In this document: positions 5,194-11,504 of the stretch, in pieces
Layout: each line of letters begins with the position of its first letter
Numbering within the stretch: position 1 is the stretch's first letter
Assembly: GCA_031371195.1 (NCBI GenBank)
Contig: JANMJD010000212.1
Location: forward strand, 1-11,504
Length of the DNA: 11,504 nt
Reading direction: 5' to 3'
From: JANMJD01 sp031371195
GTDB taxonomy: Bacteria; Actinomycetota; Acidimicrobiia; Acidimicrobiales; Ilumatobacteraceae
Program-made: the position numbers and the translations under genes
Notes under the pieces: generated by a model
What the model saw: the letters and a program-made list of their open reading frames with translations, nothing else
The model's database searches: none
Told to the model about the DNA's origin: nothing

Positions 5194-7941
5194 ATGACGA
5201 GTCATGACGTGTTCATCTCGTACGGCAGGGGCGACGAACGAATCGCCGAGGCGCTGGAGCGCAATCTCCGAATGTTCGCCCGGCGGTGGTTCCGACGCAG
5301 CCGGATCACGGTCTTTCGCGACTCGAACTCGCTGCCGGTCAGTTCGGAGTTGGAAGCCACGCTTCGCTCGTCACTCGACCGCAGCCGCTACCTCGTGCTG
5401 CTGGCGTCCCCGGCGTCAGCGTCGTCCGCCTGGGTGGGATTCGAACTGGACCACTGGTTGCAGCTCGGCAGGCGAGACCGCATCCTTCCAATCCTGTGCG
5501 CGGGTGCCTGGATCGTCGCCGGCGACAACATCGACTCGACGGCCGCGTCGGCCGTCCCACCGGCGCTCCTCGGCGTACTCGACCAGCCCCGGTATCTGGA
5601 CATGCGCTGGGCGGGTGCGACAACCGACCTCACCATGGGCAATCCGCTGTTCTACGACGCGGTCGGCGATCTGGCCGCCACTGTGCTCGGACGACCGAAG
5701 CACGAGGTCATCGGCGAGGAGGTGGCGGTTCGTCGACGCCGGCGCCGGATCGTCGCCGTGAGCGCCCTGACCCTGGTCACCGCGCTCGGAGCCTCGGTCG
5801 TCGCGGCGACGAACGCAAGCCGTAGCCAGCAGCGAGCCGAGCGCTCCGATCGCGTCGCCCGCTCGCGAGCACTGGCCCGACAGGCTCGCGGGCGCGACGC
5901 CAAGACCTCGGATGTAGCGATGCTGATAGCCGCCGAAGCGATCGCTCTGGAACCCACCTCGGAGGCGATCGCGGCCGGCATCCAACTACTCGCCGGGCGG
6001 GGATCGGTCAGCGCCAATCTGGTAGGCGACCTCGGCAACGACTGGCGGTTCACCGACGACGGTGCCGCCTTCGGCATCGTCGACGGCGAAGTGGTCGTCG
6101 TCGCCGACCATGGGACGACGTCTACACCGACCTCCGTCACGACGACCGGTGCATACGTCGGCAACGACCTCCTCGATGTCACTCCTGACGGATCGAGCGT
6201 GCTGTTGCGCTCCGGCGGATCAGCGGGTCCGATCGGGGTGACGAGCGCAAGGACGGGGAAGCCGGAATCCGCGCCGATCGCATCGACGGCGTACGTCGAT
6301 GCCGCCACGATCACGCCCGATCGAGCCCACGTGCTCCTGGCTCTCGAGACCGGCGTGATCGAACGGGTCGCCTCGGCCACCGGAGCCGTGGAGGACCGTG
6401 TCTCGATCGACGGTTTTCAGGACTCGCAAAGCTCGGTCGAGTTCGCCGCCGATGGTCGATCGTTCGCCGTCCGTGTCGACAACGCGGCGGCGTACTACCG
6501 ATTGGCCGACGACGGCGAGATCGTCGATCGAACGGTGTTCGGCGAGGCGGTCGGAGTCGACGGCGTGTACGAACTGGCGATCAGCCCCGACGGAGCCCTC
6601 ATTGCGGCAGCAACGTCCGACGCCGCGCAGTCGTGGGTTCATGTCATCGATACCAGTACCGACCAGGTCGTCGACGTGGAGTCGCTGGTCGGTTCGGTCT
6701 CGGGAATCGCGCTGACCGCCCATCACGACGACGACTTCGGAGTCGTGACGAGCGTCAGCGACGAAGCGGGGGTGACGAGCACCTTCGCCTGGACTCGCGC
6801 GCAACGACCGAATTGGCTGCTCACGCAGCATCAATTCGGATCGCCGAGTATCAGCCCCGATGGGTCCACCGTCATCGTCGGATCGGTGGTCCTCGACCTC
6901 GGTCGCAGGGGATTCGTCAACCCGATGGTGCTCGACCAGCACGAGGTCGTCGCCGACAGCGTTGTCGACGGTACCCAGGTCGTTTCCGTGGCCACGAGCG
7001 GGGTGTGGATCGGGAGGATCGGCGAACCGGCACGGCTCGCCGTGCCCCTCGTGGTTGGCCGGACCGTCGATGAGGTGCTGATTCGAACCAGCGAGGGGGT
7101 GATGGCCGTCGACCCATCGCCGACCGGATTTCGCCTGGTCGATCCAGCGACCGGCACGGCAACCGAGCGCCCGAGTGCGATACGCCCGGGCGTGTTTCTG
7201 CGGACCGACGACGGCCGGCGGGTGCTGATCGGCCACGATCAACTCGACCTTATCGTCGTCGATCCGTTGACGGGAACCGAGCTGACCCGAATCGCCGCCG
7301 ATCCCGCTGATCCGCTGGCGGTGTCGTGCTGTGGCGCGCTCGACGCGGCAGGGCGGCGATTCGCCTCGTGGACGACGTCGGGACCCGAGGTCACCGTGAC
7401 GGACCTCAGCGGATCGACGGACCCCGTGACGATCGTTCTGGCCGCGAACGTATTCGTCCAGTCGGCCGCTTTCCTGCCCACCGACCGGCTGCTCGTCGCA
7501 ACCCTCGACGAACTCCTCGTGTTCGGTGTCGACGGCGCACGCGCCTCGCCGTTCGTGCTGCCGCTCCCGGATGGGTTCGCTCCCAGCATGGTGGCGATAT
7601 CCGACGATGACCATGTCGTCGTCGTCAGCGGCGACATACCCGCGGGCACCACCACGCTCATGGTCATTGAGGCCGAGACTGGTGCGGTGGTCGTCGAACC
7701 GTTGATCGTCGACGGACTTCCGAAGTCCGTCGTTCGGGCCGCCGACGGCTCACAGGTGGTGCTCACCACGTCCCGGGGGACCTTCGGTCTGCCCGCGCTG
7801 TGGAACGACCCGACCCGGCTCATCCACGCCCTGTGCGCCAGCGTGCCGCGGGTGATGACGCCCCAGGAGGTGCAAGCAACCCTCGGACGGGACGCGCATG
7901 CGCACGGATGCAGGGCTGCCGAACCGACGGCCGGGTCGTAG
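5194..7941 (+). CDS. TIR domain - transmembrane - WD40-like beta-propeller protein
   Basis: Protein of 915 residues in three parts. Residues 4-165 are a TIR domain: HDVFISYGRGD at the start (4-14), ITVFRDSNSLP (38-48), and SAWVGFE (78-84), where Glu84 in W-x-x-x-E is the expected NAD-cleaving glutamate of enzymatic TIRs. Residues 180-185 are six arginines, followed by a hydrophobic segment 186-205. A basic linker follows, ending in AMLIAAEAIALEPTSEA, the type of linker that joins STAND or kinase modules to propellers in actinobacteria. The rest has propeller-like repeats such as ISPDGALIAAATS, ISPDGSTVIVGS and VTPDGSSVLLRS. The tail (876-915) has Cys881 and Cys906 and resembles the C-terminal cap of WD40 STAND proteins. 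The ATG at 5194 puts the TIR core at the very N-terminus. In-frame GTGs at 5161 and 5170 are alternatives, and none has a clear ribosome-binding site. Role inferred: a membrane sensor with NADase output, possibly defence or cell death. No partner gene is coupled to it. Confidence 0.88.
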   Translation: MTSHDVFISYGRGDERIAEALERNLRMFARRWFRRSRITVFRDSNSLPVSSELEATLRSSLDRSRYLVLLASPASASSAWVGFELDHWLQLGRRDRILPILCAGAWIVAGDNIDSTAASAVPPALLGVLDQPRYLDMRWAGATTDLTMGNPLFYDAVGDLAATVLGRPKHEVIGEEVAVRRRRRRIVAVSALTLVTALGASVVAATNASRSQQRAERSDRVARSRALARQARGRDAKTSDVAMLIAAEAIALEPTSEAIAAGIQLLAGRGSVSANLVGDLGNDWRFTDDGAAFGIVDGEVVVVADHGTTSTPTSVTTTGAYVGNDLLDVTPDGSSVLLRSGGSAGPIGVTSARTGKPESAPIASTAYVDAATITPDRAHVLLALETGVIERVASATGAVEDRVSIDGFQDSQSSVEFAADGRSFAVRVDNAAAYYRLADDGEIVDRTVFGEAVGVDGVYELAISPDGALIAAATSDAAQSWVHVIDTSTDQVVDVESLVGSVSGIALTAHHDDDFGVVTSVSDEAGVTSTFAWTRAQRPNWLLTQHQFGSPSISPDGSTVIVGSVVLDLGRRGFVNPMVLDQHEVVADSVVDGTQVVSVATSGVWIGRIGEPARLAVPLVVGRTVDEVLIRTSEGVMAVDPSPTGFRLVDPATGTATERPSAIRPGVFLRTDDGRRVLIGHDQLDLIVVDPLTGTELTRIAADPADPLAVSCCGALDAAGRRFASWTTSGPEVTVTDLSGSTDPVTIVLAANVFVQSAAFLPTDRLLVATLDELLVFGVDGARASPFVLPLPDGFAPSMVAISDDDHVVVVSGDIPAGTTTLMVIEAETGAVVVEPLIVDGLPKSVVRAADGSQVVLTTSRGTFGLPALWNDPTRLIHALCASVPRVMTPQEVQATLGRDAHAHGCRAAEPTAGS

Positions 7942-7947
7942 ACCCGC

Positions 7948-8613
7948 TCAGGTCGGCGGTGGGCTCCACAGCGCGCGGGGCGGGGTCATCGGGGCGTAGG
8001 CGTGGACGAACAACCCCCGCCACGGGGTGCTCCGGTTGGTCGCAGTGATCCCGTTGGCGCCTTTGCGCCACGACAGCGTCACGGCGCGGCCGGGGGTGTT
8101 GTTGTCGTAGGCGGCGATTTCGATACCTCCCTTGACCACGTCGTAGCCGAAGCCGACGATCTGGTGGTTGGACTTGCCCACCTCGCTCATATGGCGGGCT
8201 CCGACCATGCCCAGGGCAACGGGCTGGCCGGCATCGATCATCGCCCGCAGCCGGGGAATCTCGTCGGCCGTCCAGGCCGTGACGCCCTTGAAGATGAACG
8301 TGCGCTCGTCGGGCAGCAGGGTCCACGCCAGGAACCGCACCGCGCTGGCCTCGATGAAGCTGTCCATCAGACGCTTGAACAGATACGCGGCAAGCGGCGT
8401 GCCGTCGGGTGGGACGCCACGGGGGAAACCTGACCAATCGTCCGTCGGTGCCTGCTTGCCGGCGTGGAAGATGTCGAGCGAGGCGAATGCCATGCCGCCG
8501 CACCGACCGCTGGTTCGGATCGTCGCCCCGTTCGGCAGCCGGGCGACGGTGTTCAAGAACCGATTGGCGAATCGGAACCCATGGATCGTCGGATCGAACG
8601 CGGTCATCGGCAC
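7948..8613 (-). CDS. Papain/C39-like fold protein of unknown function
   Basis: Protein of 221 residues with the layout of a papain-like cysteine hydrolase. GRCGGMAFASLD (36-47) carries Cys38 at the start of a helix, SNHQIVGFGYD (148-158) carries His150, and AYDNN (168-172) gives an Asp/Asn third residue. The fold resembles Peptidase_C39-like proteins. I recall uncharacterised bacterial proteins with a CGGM-F-AALD-F-HAG pattern and a later NHQ motif. The substrate is unknown, and whether it is an active peptidase is inference. No signal peptide is visible, so it is probably cytoplasmic unless exported by a non-classical route. The GTG at 8613 has GAGAGGG 7 nt upstream; an ATG two codons later is less well spaced. 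It is convergent with the TIR gene, with only 6 nt between stop codons, so the two transcripts probably overlap, but they do not form an operon. Confidence 0.78.
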   Translation of the reverse strand: MPMTAFDPTIHGFRFANRFLNTVARLPNGATIRTSGRCGGMAFASLDIFHAGKQAPTDDWSGFPRGVPPDGTPLAAYLFKRLMDSFIEASAVRFLAWTLLPDERTFIFKGVTAWTADEIPRLRAMIDAGQPVALGMVGARHMSEVGKSNHQIVGFGYDVVKGGIEIAAYDNNTPGRAVTLSWRKGANGITATNRSTPWRGLFVHAYAPMTPPRALWSPPPT

Positions 8614-8640
8614 GGCGGCACCCTCTCTGTGAGCTTCGAC

Positions 8641-8651
8641 GACGTTACGTC
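8641..8651. promoter_or_regulatory. Small dyad upstream of the papain-like gene
   Basis: GACGT-T-ACGTC is a perfect palindrome with a 1-nt centre, 28 nt upstream of the GTG of the minus-strand papain-like gene. Its position would suit an operator or part of the promoter of that gene. It is short and could be chance. Confidence 0.3.
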
Positions 8652-8697
8652 ACTTTCATGACCGATTCCGTCCGAGGGATCGCCGCGCAGTCGGGCC

Positions 8698-8742
8698 TTG
8701 ACAACTCGAACGATCTGACTAACTATTACACTATGTTCATAG
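8698..8742 (+). promoter_or_regulatory. Promoter and candidate operator of the YtrA-ABC operon
   Basis: The run 8718-8750 is conspicuously AT-rich in a GC-rich window. It follows a perfect TTGACA (8698-8703). The best -10-like hexamers are TACACT (8727-8732) and TATGTT (8732-8737). Both lie further from TTGACA than the usual 17 nt, so that -35 may belong to another arrangement. A perfect dyad CTATG-TT-CATAG (8731-8742) overlaps them and ends 16 nt before the GTG of the GntR gene. Such a site is well placed for autorepression by the regulator. Confidence 0.5.
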
Positions 8743-8758
8743 ATATTTGCGATCCCTG

Positions 8759-9151
8759 GTGATCGAGTTCCGCATCGACTCGGCGTCGGGGGTGGCGCCC
8801 TACATGCAGCTGGTCCAGCAGGTCCGCCAGGCACTGCGGCTCGGACTGCTACGCACCGGCGACCGATTGCCGACGGTCAAGGAGGTCGTCGCCCAGGTGG
8901 CAATCAACCCGAACACCGTGCTCAAGGCCTACCGCGAGCTGGAGCACGAGGGACTCGCCACGGGCCGCCCAGGACTGGGCACGTTCGTCACCCGGTCGCT
9001 GGCGGGCTCGTCGCTGGCGGCCCACGACGCACTGCGGGTGGAACTTGTCCGGTGGATCGAGCGGGCGCGGCGCGCCGGGCTCGACGAGGAGAGCATCGCG
9101 GCGCTCTTCGCCGACGCCCACCGCACATCACCGAGACAGGTCGTCGCATGA
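8759..9151 (+). CDS. YtrA-subfamily GntR transcriptional regulator
   Basis: Short GntR-family repressor of 130 residues. The winged helix-turn-helix covers about residues 12-77: PYMQLVQQVRQAL (14-26), GDRLPTVKEVV (34-44), INPNTVLKAYRELEHEGL (49-66) and the wing GRPGLGTFV (69-77). Only about 50 residues follow, with no effector domain, as in YtrA-type members. These typically dimerise through the tail and repress an adjacent ABC transporter operon. The GTG at 8759 gives the usual VIEFRID N-terminus. A TTG four codons upstream is possible, and no good Shine-Dalgarno is seen for either, so the message may be nearly leaderless. Its TGA overlaps the ATG of the ATPase gene (ATGA), so it heads the operon. 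It probably binds the dyad at 8731-8742; the inducing signal is unknown. Confidence 0.92.
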   Translation: MIEFRIDSASGVAPYMQLVQQVRQALRLGLLRTGDRLPTVKEVVAQVAINPNTVLKAYRELEHEGLATGRPGLGTFVTRSLAGSSLAAHDALRVELVRWIERARRAGLDEESIAALFADAHRTSPRQVVA

Positions 9152-10035
9152 ACGCCATCGTCGCCAAGTCGCTCGGGAAGCGGTATCGCCGGCGATGGGC
9201 GCTGCGCGATTGCACGCTGTCGATTCCTTCGGGCAGCGTCGTCGGACTCGTCGGCACGAACGGCGCCGGCAAGACGACATTGCTGCACCTCGTCGCCGGT
9301 CTTCTCGCCCCGTCCGAGGGAACCATCACGACCACCGACGGGGCTCCGGGTGCGTCGGCCCTGGGAATGGCCCGCATCGGATTCCTGGCCCAGAACGCCC
9401 CGACCTATCGTTCGCTGACCATCGACGAACATCTCCGCCTCGGAGAACGACTGAACCTCAGGTTCGATCGGGACTTCGCCGATGAGCGGATTCGGCGTCT
9501 CGGGCTCGATCCCGACCAACGGGCGGGCGCCCTGTCGGGCGGCCAACGATCGCAGTTGGCCCTCACGCTGGCGATGGGCAAGCGCCCCGACGTCCTGTTG
9601 CTCGATGAGCCGGTGGCCAATCTCGACCCACTGGCCCGGCGGGAGTTCCTGCAAGATCTCATGGGCCTCGTCGCCGATCACGCCCCGACGGTGGTGCTGT
9701 CGTCGCACCTGCTCGCCGACGTCGAGCGGGTGTGCGACTACCTGATTGTTCTCGTCGCGGGGCAGGTCCGGGTGGCGGGCGGCGTCGACACCCTGCTCGC
9801 CGAGCATCGCAGCCTCGTGGGTCCGAGACGCGATGACCACCACTTCCCCGGCAATCAGGAGGTGATTCGGATCAGCCACACCGAACGACAGACCACCGCC
9901 CTCGTCCGCACCCGCGAGTCCATTCTGGACCCGCGATGGGTCGTCAGCGAGATGAGCCTGGAAGAACTCGCCCTGGCCTACATGGCGCCATCACCTGATA
10001 CGCGGACCCATGTCATGCGGGCGGTCCCCGCATGA
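9148..10035 (+). CDS. ABC transporter ATP-binding protein
   Basis: ATPase subunit of 295 residues that powers the neighbouring membrane protein. All core motifs are intact: Walker A GTNGAGKTT (36-44), Q-loop Gln82 in FLAQN, signature LSGGQ (129-133), Walker B LLLDE ending Asp153-Glu154, D-loop NLDP (158-161) and switch His187 in SSH. Residues after about 215 form a C-terminal extension, common in export-type ATPases of the CcmA/YtrB kind, whose function is unclear. The start is fixed by the 4-nt ATGA overlap with the GntR gene, and its own stop overlaps the permease ATG in the same way. It is probably part of an exporter for an antimicrobial or other hydrophobic compound; the substrate cannot be read from sequence. 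Confidence 0.95.
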   Translation: MNAIVAKSLGKRYRRRWALRDCTLSIPSGSVVGLVGTNGAGKTTLLHLVAGLLAPSEGTITTTDGAPGASALGMARIGFLAQNAPTYRSLTIDEHLRLGERLNLRFDRDFADERIRRLGLDPDQRAGALSGGQRSQLALTLAMGKRPDVLLLDEPVANLDPLARREFLQDLMGLVADHAPTVVLSSHLLADVERVCDYLIVLVAGQVRVAGGVDTLLAEHRSLVGPRRDDHHFPGNQEVIRISHTERQTTALVRTRESILDPRWVVSEMSLEELALAYMAPSPDTRTHVMRAVPA

Positions 10036-10943
10036 TCTGGCTCGCCTTCCGCCAGTTCCGCATGCAGGCGGCGATCGCCGCGTGCGCAACGGTCGCCGTC
10101 GTGGTCCTCCTGGTCGCGACCCGCCACGGCATCGTCCGGGACCCGGCGAATCTGTCGGTCTTCCAGCAGACGATCCGCCTCGTCGGCACCGGCCTGATCG
10201 GGGCCCCCGCTCTCATCGGAGCGTTTTGGGGGGCGCCGCTCGTCGCCCGGGAATTCGAGGCCGGAACCCATCTGCTCGCCTGGACCCAAAGCGTCACACG
10301 AACGAGATGGCTGGCGACGAAGCTCGCCGTGATCGCCATCGCCTCGATCGCCGCGACGGCGATCATCAGTCTCACGTTGACCTGGTGGTCGGCGCCGATC
10401 GACCGGCTCGGCAACCGCATCGGAACGGCAAACTTCGGTCAGCGGGGCATCGCACCCGTGGGATACGCCCTGTTCGGCCTGGCCCTCGGCACGTTGGTCG
10501 GCGCGATCCTCCGACGGACGCTGCCGGCCATGGCGACCGCGCTGACGACGTTCTTCGTCGTGCGCTTCGTCGTGCAACTCGCCGTCCGCCCGCATCTGCT
10601 CAGCCCGGTGTCGAGTGCCGTTCCGACCCGGTTGTTCAATCCAACGACCGAGGCGTCGGCCGCCACCGGGGCATGGATCCTGTCGAGTCGAACGGTCGAC
10701 GCCGGCGGACGAACGGTCGACTCGATCGACAACCTGTTGGCCGGTGCGTGCTCACTGACCCGGGCGAGCACCGAGGCCGAGTTCGGCGCATGCGCGAGCC
10801 GACTCGGCTTCCGCGACGTCGTGACGATGCAACCCGCCAATCGATTCTGGACCCTGCAGATGTACGAGACCGCCATCTTCGTCGGCATCGCGGCTGCGCT
10901 CGTCGCTGCCACGATCTGGTACATCGGCCGGCGCAATGCCTAG
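10032..10943 (+). CDS. ABC transporter permease, ABC-2 type
   Basis: Integral membrane protein of 303 residues with about six hydrophobic segments: near 13-29, 50-70, 97-118, 143-160, 165-185 and 280-297. The cytoplasmic stretch REFEAGTHLLAWTQSVTRTR (72-91) is a hallmark that I recognise from permeases next to YtrA-type regulators in actinobacteria. It probably couples to the ATPase. A larger loop between the fifth and last helices (about 190-275, containing two cysteines in GACSLT and GACASR) is probably extracytoplasmic. The ATG overlaps the ATPase stop as ATGA. With one permease and one ATPase gene, the working transporter is probably a homodimer of each. No signal peptide or truncation was seen. 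Confidence 0.92.
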   Translation: MIWLAFRQFRMQAAIAACATVAVVVLLVATRHGIVRDPANLSVFQQTIRLVGTGLIGAPALIGAFWGAPLVAREFEAGTHLLAWTQSVTRTRWLATKLAVIAIASIAATAIISLTLTWWSAPIDRLGNRIGTANFGQRGIAPVGYALFGLALGTLVGAILRRTLPAMATALTTFFVVRFVVQLAVRPHLLSPVSSAVPTRLFNPTTEASAATGAWILSSRTVDAGGRTVDSIDNLLAGACSLTRASTEAEFGACASRLGFRDVVTMQPANRFWTLQMYETAIFVGIAAALVAATIWYIGRRNA

Positions 10944-11028
10944 CCGGCCCATCGTCCAGTGACGGGAATTCAGACGCGGTGGCGACATCGGGTGTAGGAC
11001 TACGCACACGCCGAACGATGGAGGGGTG

Positions 11029-11504
11029 ATGAGCGAGCCGGCCAGCGTCACGTCCGACGACGTCAACGCGCTGCTAGCGCTGTACGACACCGCCCTCCCC
11101 GACGTGTACGGCTATCTCGTACGGCGGTGCGGATCGGCATCGACGGCCGAGGACCTGACGTCGGAGACCTTCGTCGCTGCGGTCGACGCCGTGCACCGCA
11201 ACCGGGTGTCGTCGCTGACCACGGCCTGGTTGATCACGGTGGCCCGTAACAAACTCGTCGATCACTGGCGCCGGGCCGAGCGCGATCGACGATTGGTCGA
11301 GGTCATCGAAGGGTCGGCCACGGACCCGGCCGACGACTGGGACCAACCGCTCGACGCCCTGGTCGCCCACGACATCCTGGCCACGCTCGCGCCGCAGCAT
11401 CGCGGCGCACTGACACTGCGCTACATCGACGGCCTGCCCGTTGCCGACGTCGCCCGCCACCTGGGCCGGACGCTGGGCGCCACCGAGGTCATGCGCGTGG
11501 TGAT
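11029..11504 (+). CDS. ECF-type RNA polymerase sigma factor, 3' end missing
   Basis: The gene runs off the right edge; 158 codons are present. Residues about 17-86 fit sigma region 2: LYDTALPDVYGYLVRRCG, then AEDLTSETFVAAV (40-52) and AWLITVARNKLVDHWRR (66-82). Residues 114-158 fit region 4: LATLAPQHRGALTLRYIDGL (117-136), then VADVARHLGRTLGATEV (138-154) as the helix-turn-helix. Group IV sigma factors direct RNA polymerase to small stress or envelope regulons, and many are held by an anti-sigma factor encoded just downstream, which is outside the window. GGAGGGG (11020-11026) precedes the ATG. The spacing is somewhat short, but the frame and motif positions leave no better start. The 85-nt gap after the permease shows no clear terminator, so partial read-through from the YtrA-ABC operon is possible. 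Confidence 0.93.
   Translation, partial: MSEPASVTSDDVNALLALYDTALPDVYGYLVRRCGSASTAEDLTSETFVAAVDAVHRNRVSSLTTAWLITVARNKLVDHWRRAERDRRLVEVIEGSATDPADDWDQPLDALVAHDILATLAPQHRGALTLRYIDGLPVADVARHLGRTLGATEVMRVV

Noticed and set aside
6220..7614. 464-codon open frame on the minus strand opposite the TIR-propeller gene
   Set aside because: Composition is typical of an antisense shadow (rich in Arg, His, Gly, Asp) and no domain is visible; the plus-strand frame has clear propeller repeats.
5194..8613. TIR gene and papain-like gene as a two-gene defence operon
   Set aside because: They are convergent, so they cannot be co-transcribed; only an antisense relation is possible.
8929..9879. 316-codon open frame on the minus strand opposite the GntR and ABC ATPase genes
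   Set aside because: The plus strand has intact winged-helix and ABC motifs in coupled genes; the opposite frame has none.
10949..11021. Inverted repeat CCATCGT / ACGATGG around the gap between permease and sigma factor
   Set aside because: The 7-bp arms are about 59 nt apart, too far for a terminator, and one arm abuts the sigma factor's ribosome-binding site; probably chance.
1..11504. CRISPR array, transposon ends, integrase or tRNA-linked attachment site
   Set aside because: No regularly spaced repeats, terminal inverted repeats with a transposase, or tRNA-like cloverleaf were noticed by eye on either strand.

Overview
This is a high-GC window with strong G/C bias at third codon positions, few AT-rich stretches, GTG starts and short overlapping genes. 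Together with a lone WXG100 protein, an actinobacterial-type HrpA, a YtrA-like regulator with its ABC exporter, and an ECF sigma factor, this points to Actinomycetota. A lineage such as Acidimicrobiia is a guess from style only; no rRNA or other taxonomic marker is present. I see no tRNA, rRNA, CRISPR array, insertion sequence or integrase.

Layout. Positions 1-749 (minus strand) hold a compact cluster: a small protein resembling MTH1187/YkoF thiamine-binding proteins (749->486), overlapped by 4 nt by a short regulator with a YheO/DauR-type helix-turn-helix (489->127), then a reading frame that runs off the left edge. Two strong hairpins at 770-844 separate this cluster from a single WXG100 (ESAT-6-like) gene (1141->860). 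A 134-bp divergent spacer leads to hrpA (1276->5073), a full-length DEAH-box RNA helicase with an intact motor and a long C-terminal region.

Next on the plus strand is the most unusual gene of the window (5194->7941). It encodes an N-terminal TIR domain, one hydrophobic segment preceded by six arginines, a basic linker and a WD40-like beta-propeller. It ends 6 nt from the stop of a convergent minus-strand gene (8613->7948) for a 221-residue papain/C39-like protein of unknown role with a plausible Cys-His-Asp/Asn arrangement.

A divergent, partly AT-rich promoter region (8614-8758) contains a TTGACA box and two small dyads. It leads into a tightly coupled plus-strand operon: a YtrA-type GntR regulator, an ABC ATPase and a six-helix ABC permease, each junction being a 4-nt ATGA overlap. 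The regulator probably represses its own operon until an exported compound or envelope stress is sensed. After 85 nt, an ECF-type sigma factor begins with a strong GGAGGGG ribosome-binding site and runs off the right edge.

The window reads as ordinary chromosome (hrpA, small regulators) with accessory genes (TIR-propeller, papain-like protein, YtrA-ABC). The TIR-propeller protein is the best candidate for a little-described system, as a possible single-chain membrane sensor/NADase. Its function is inferred from domains only.
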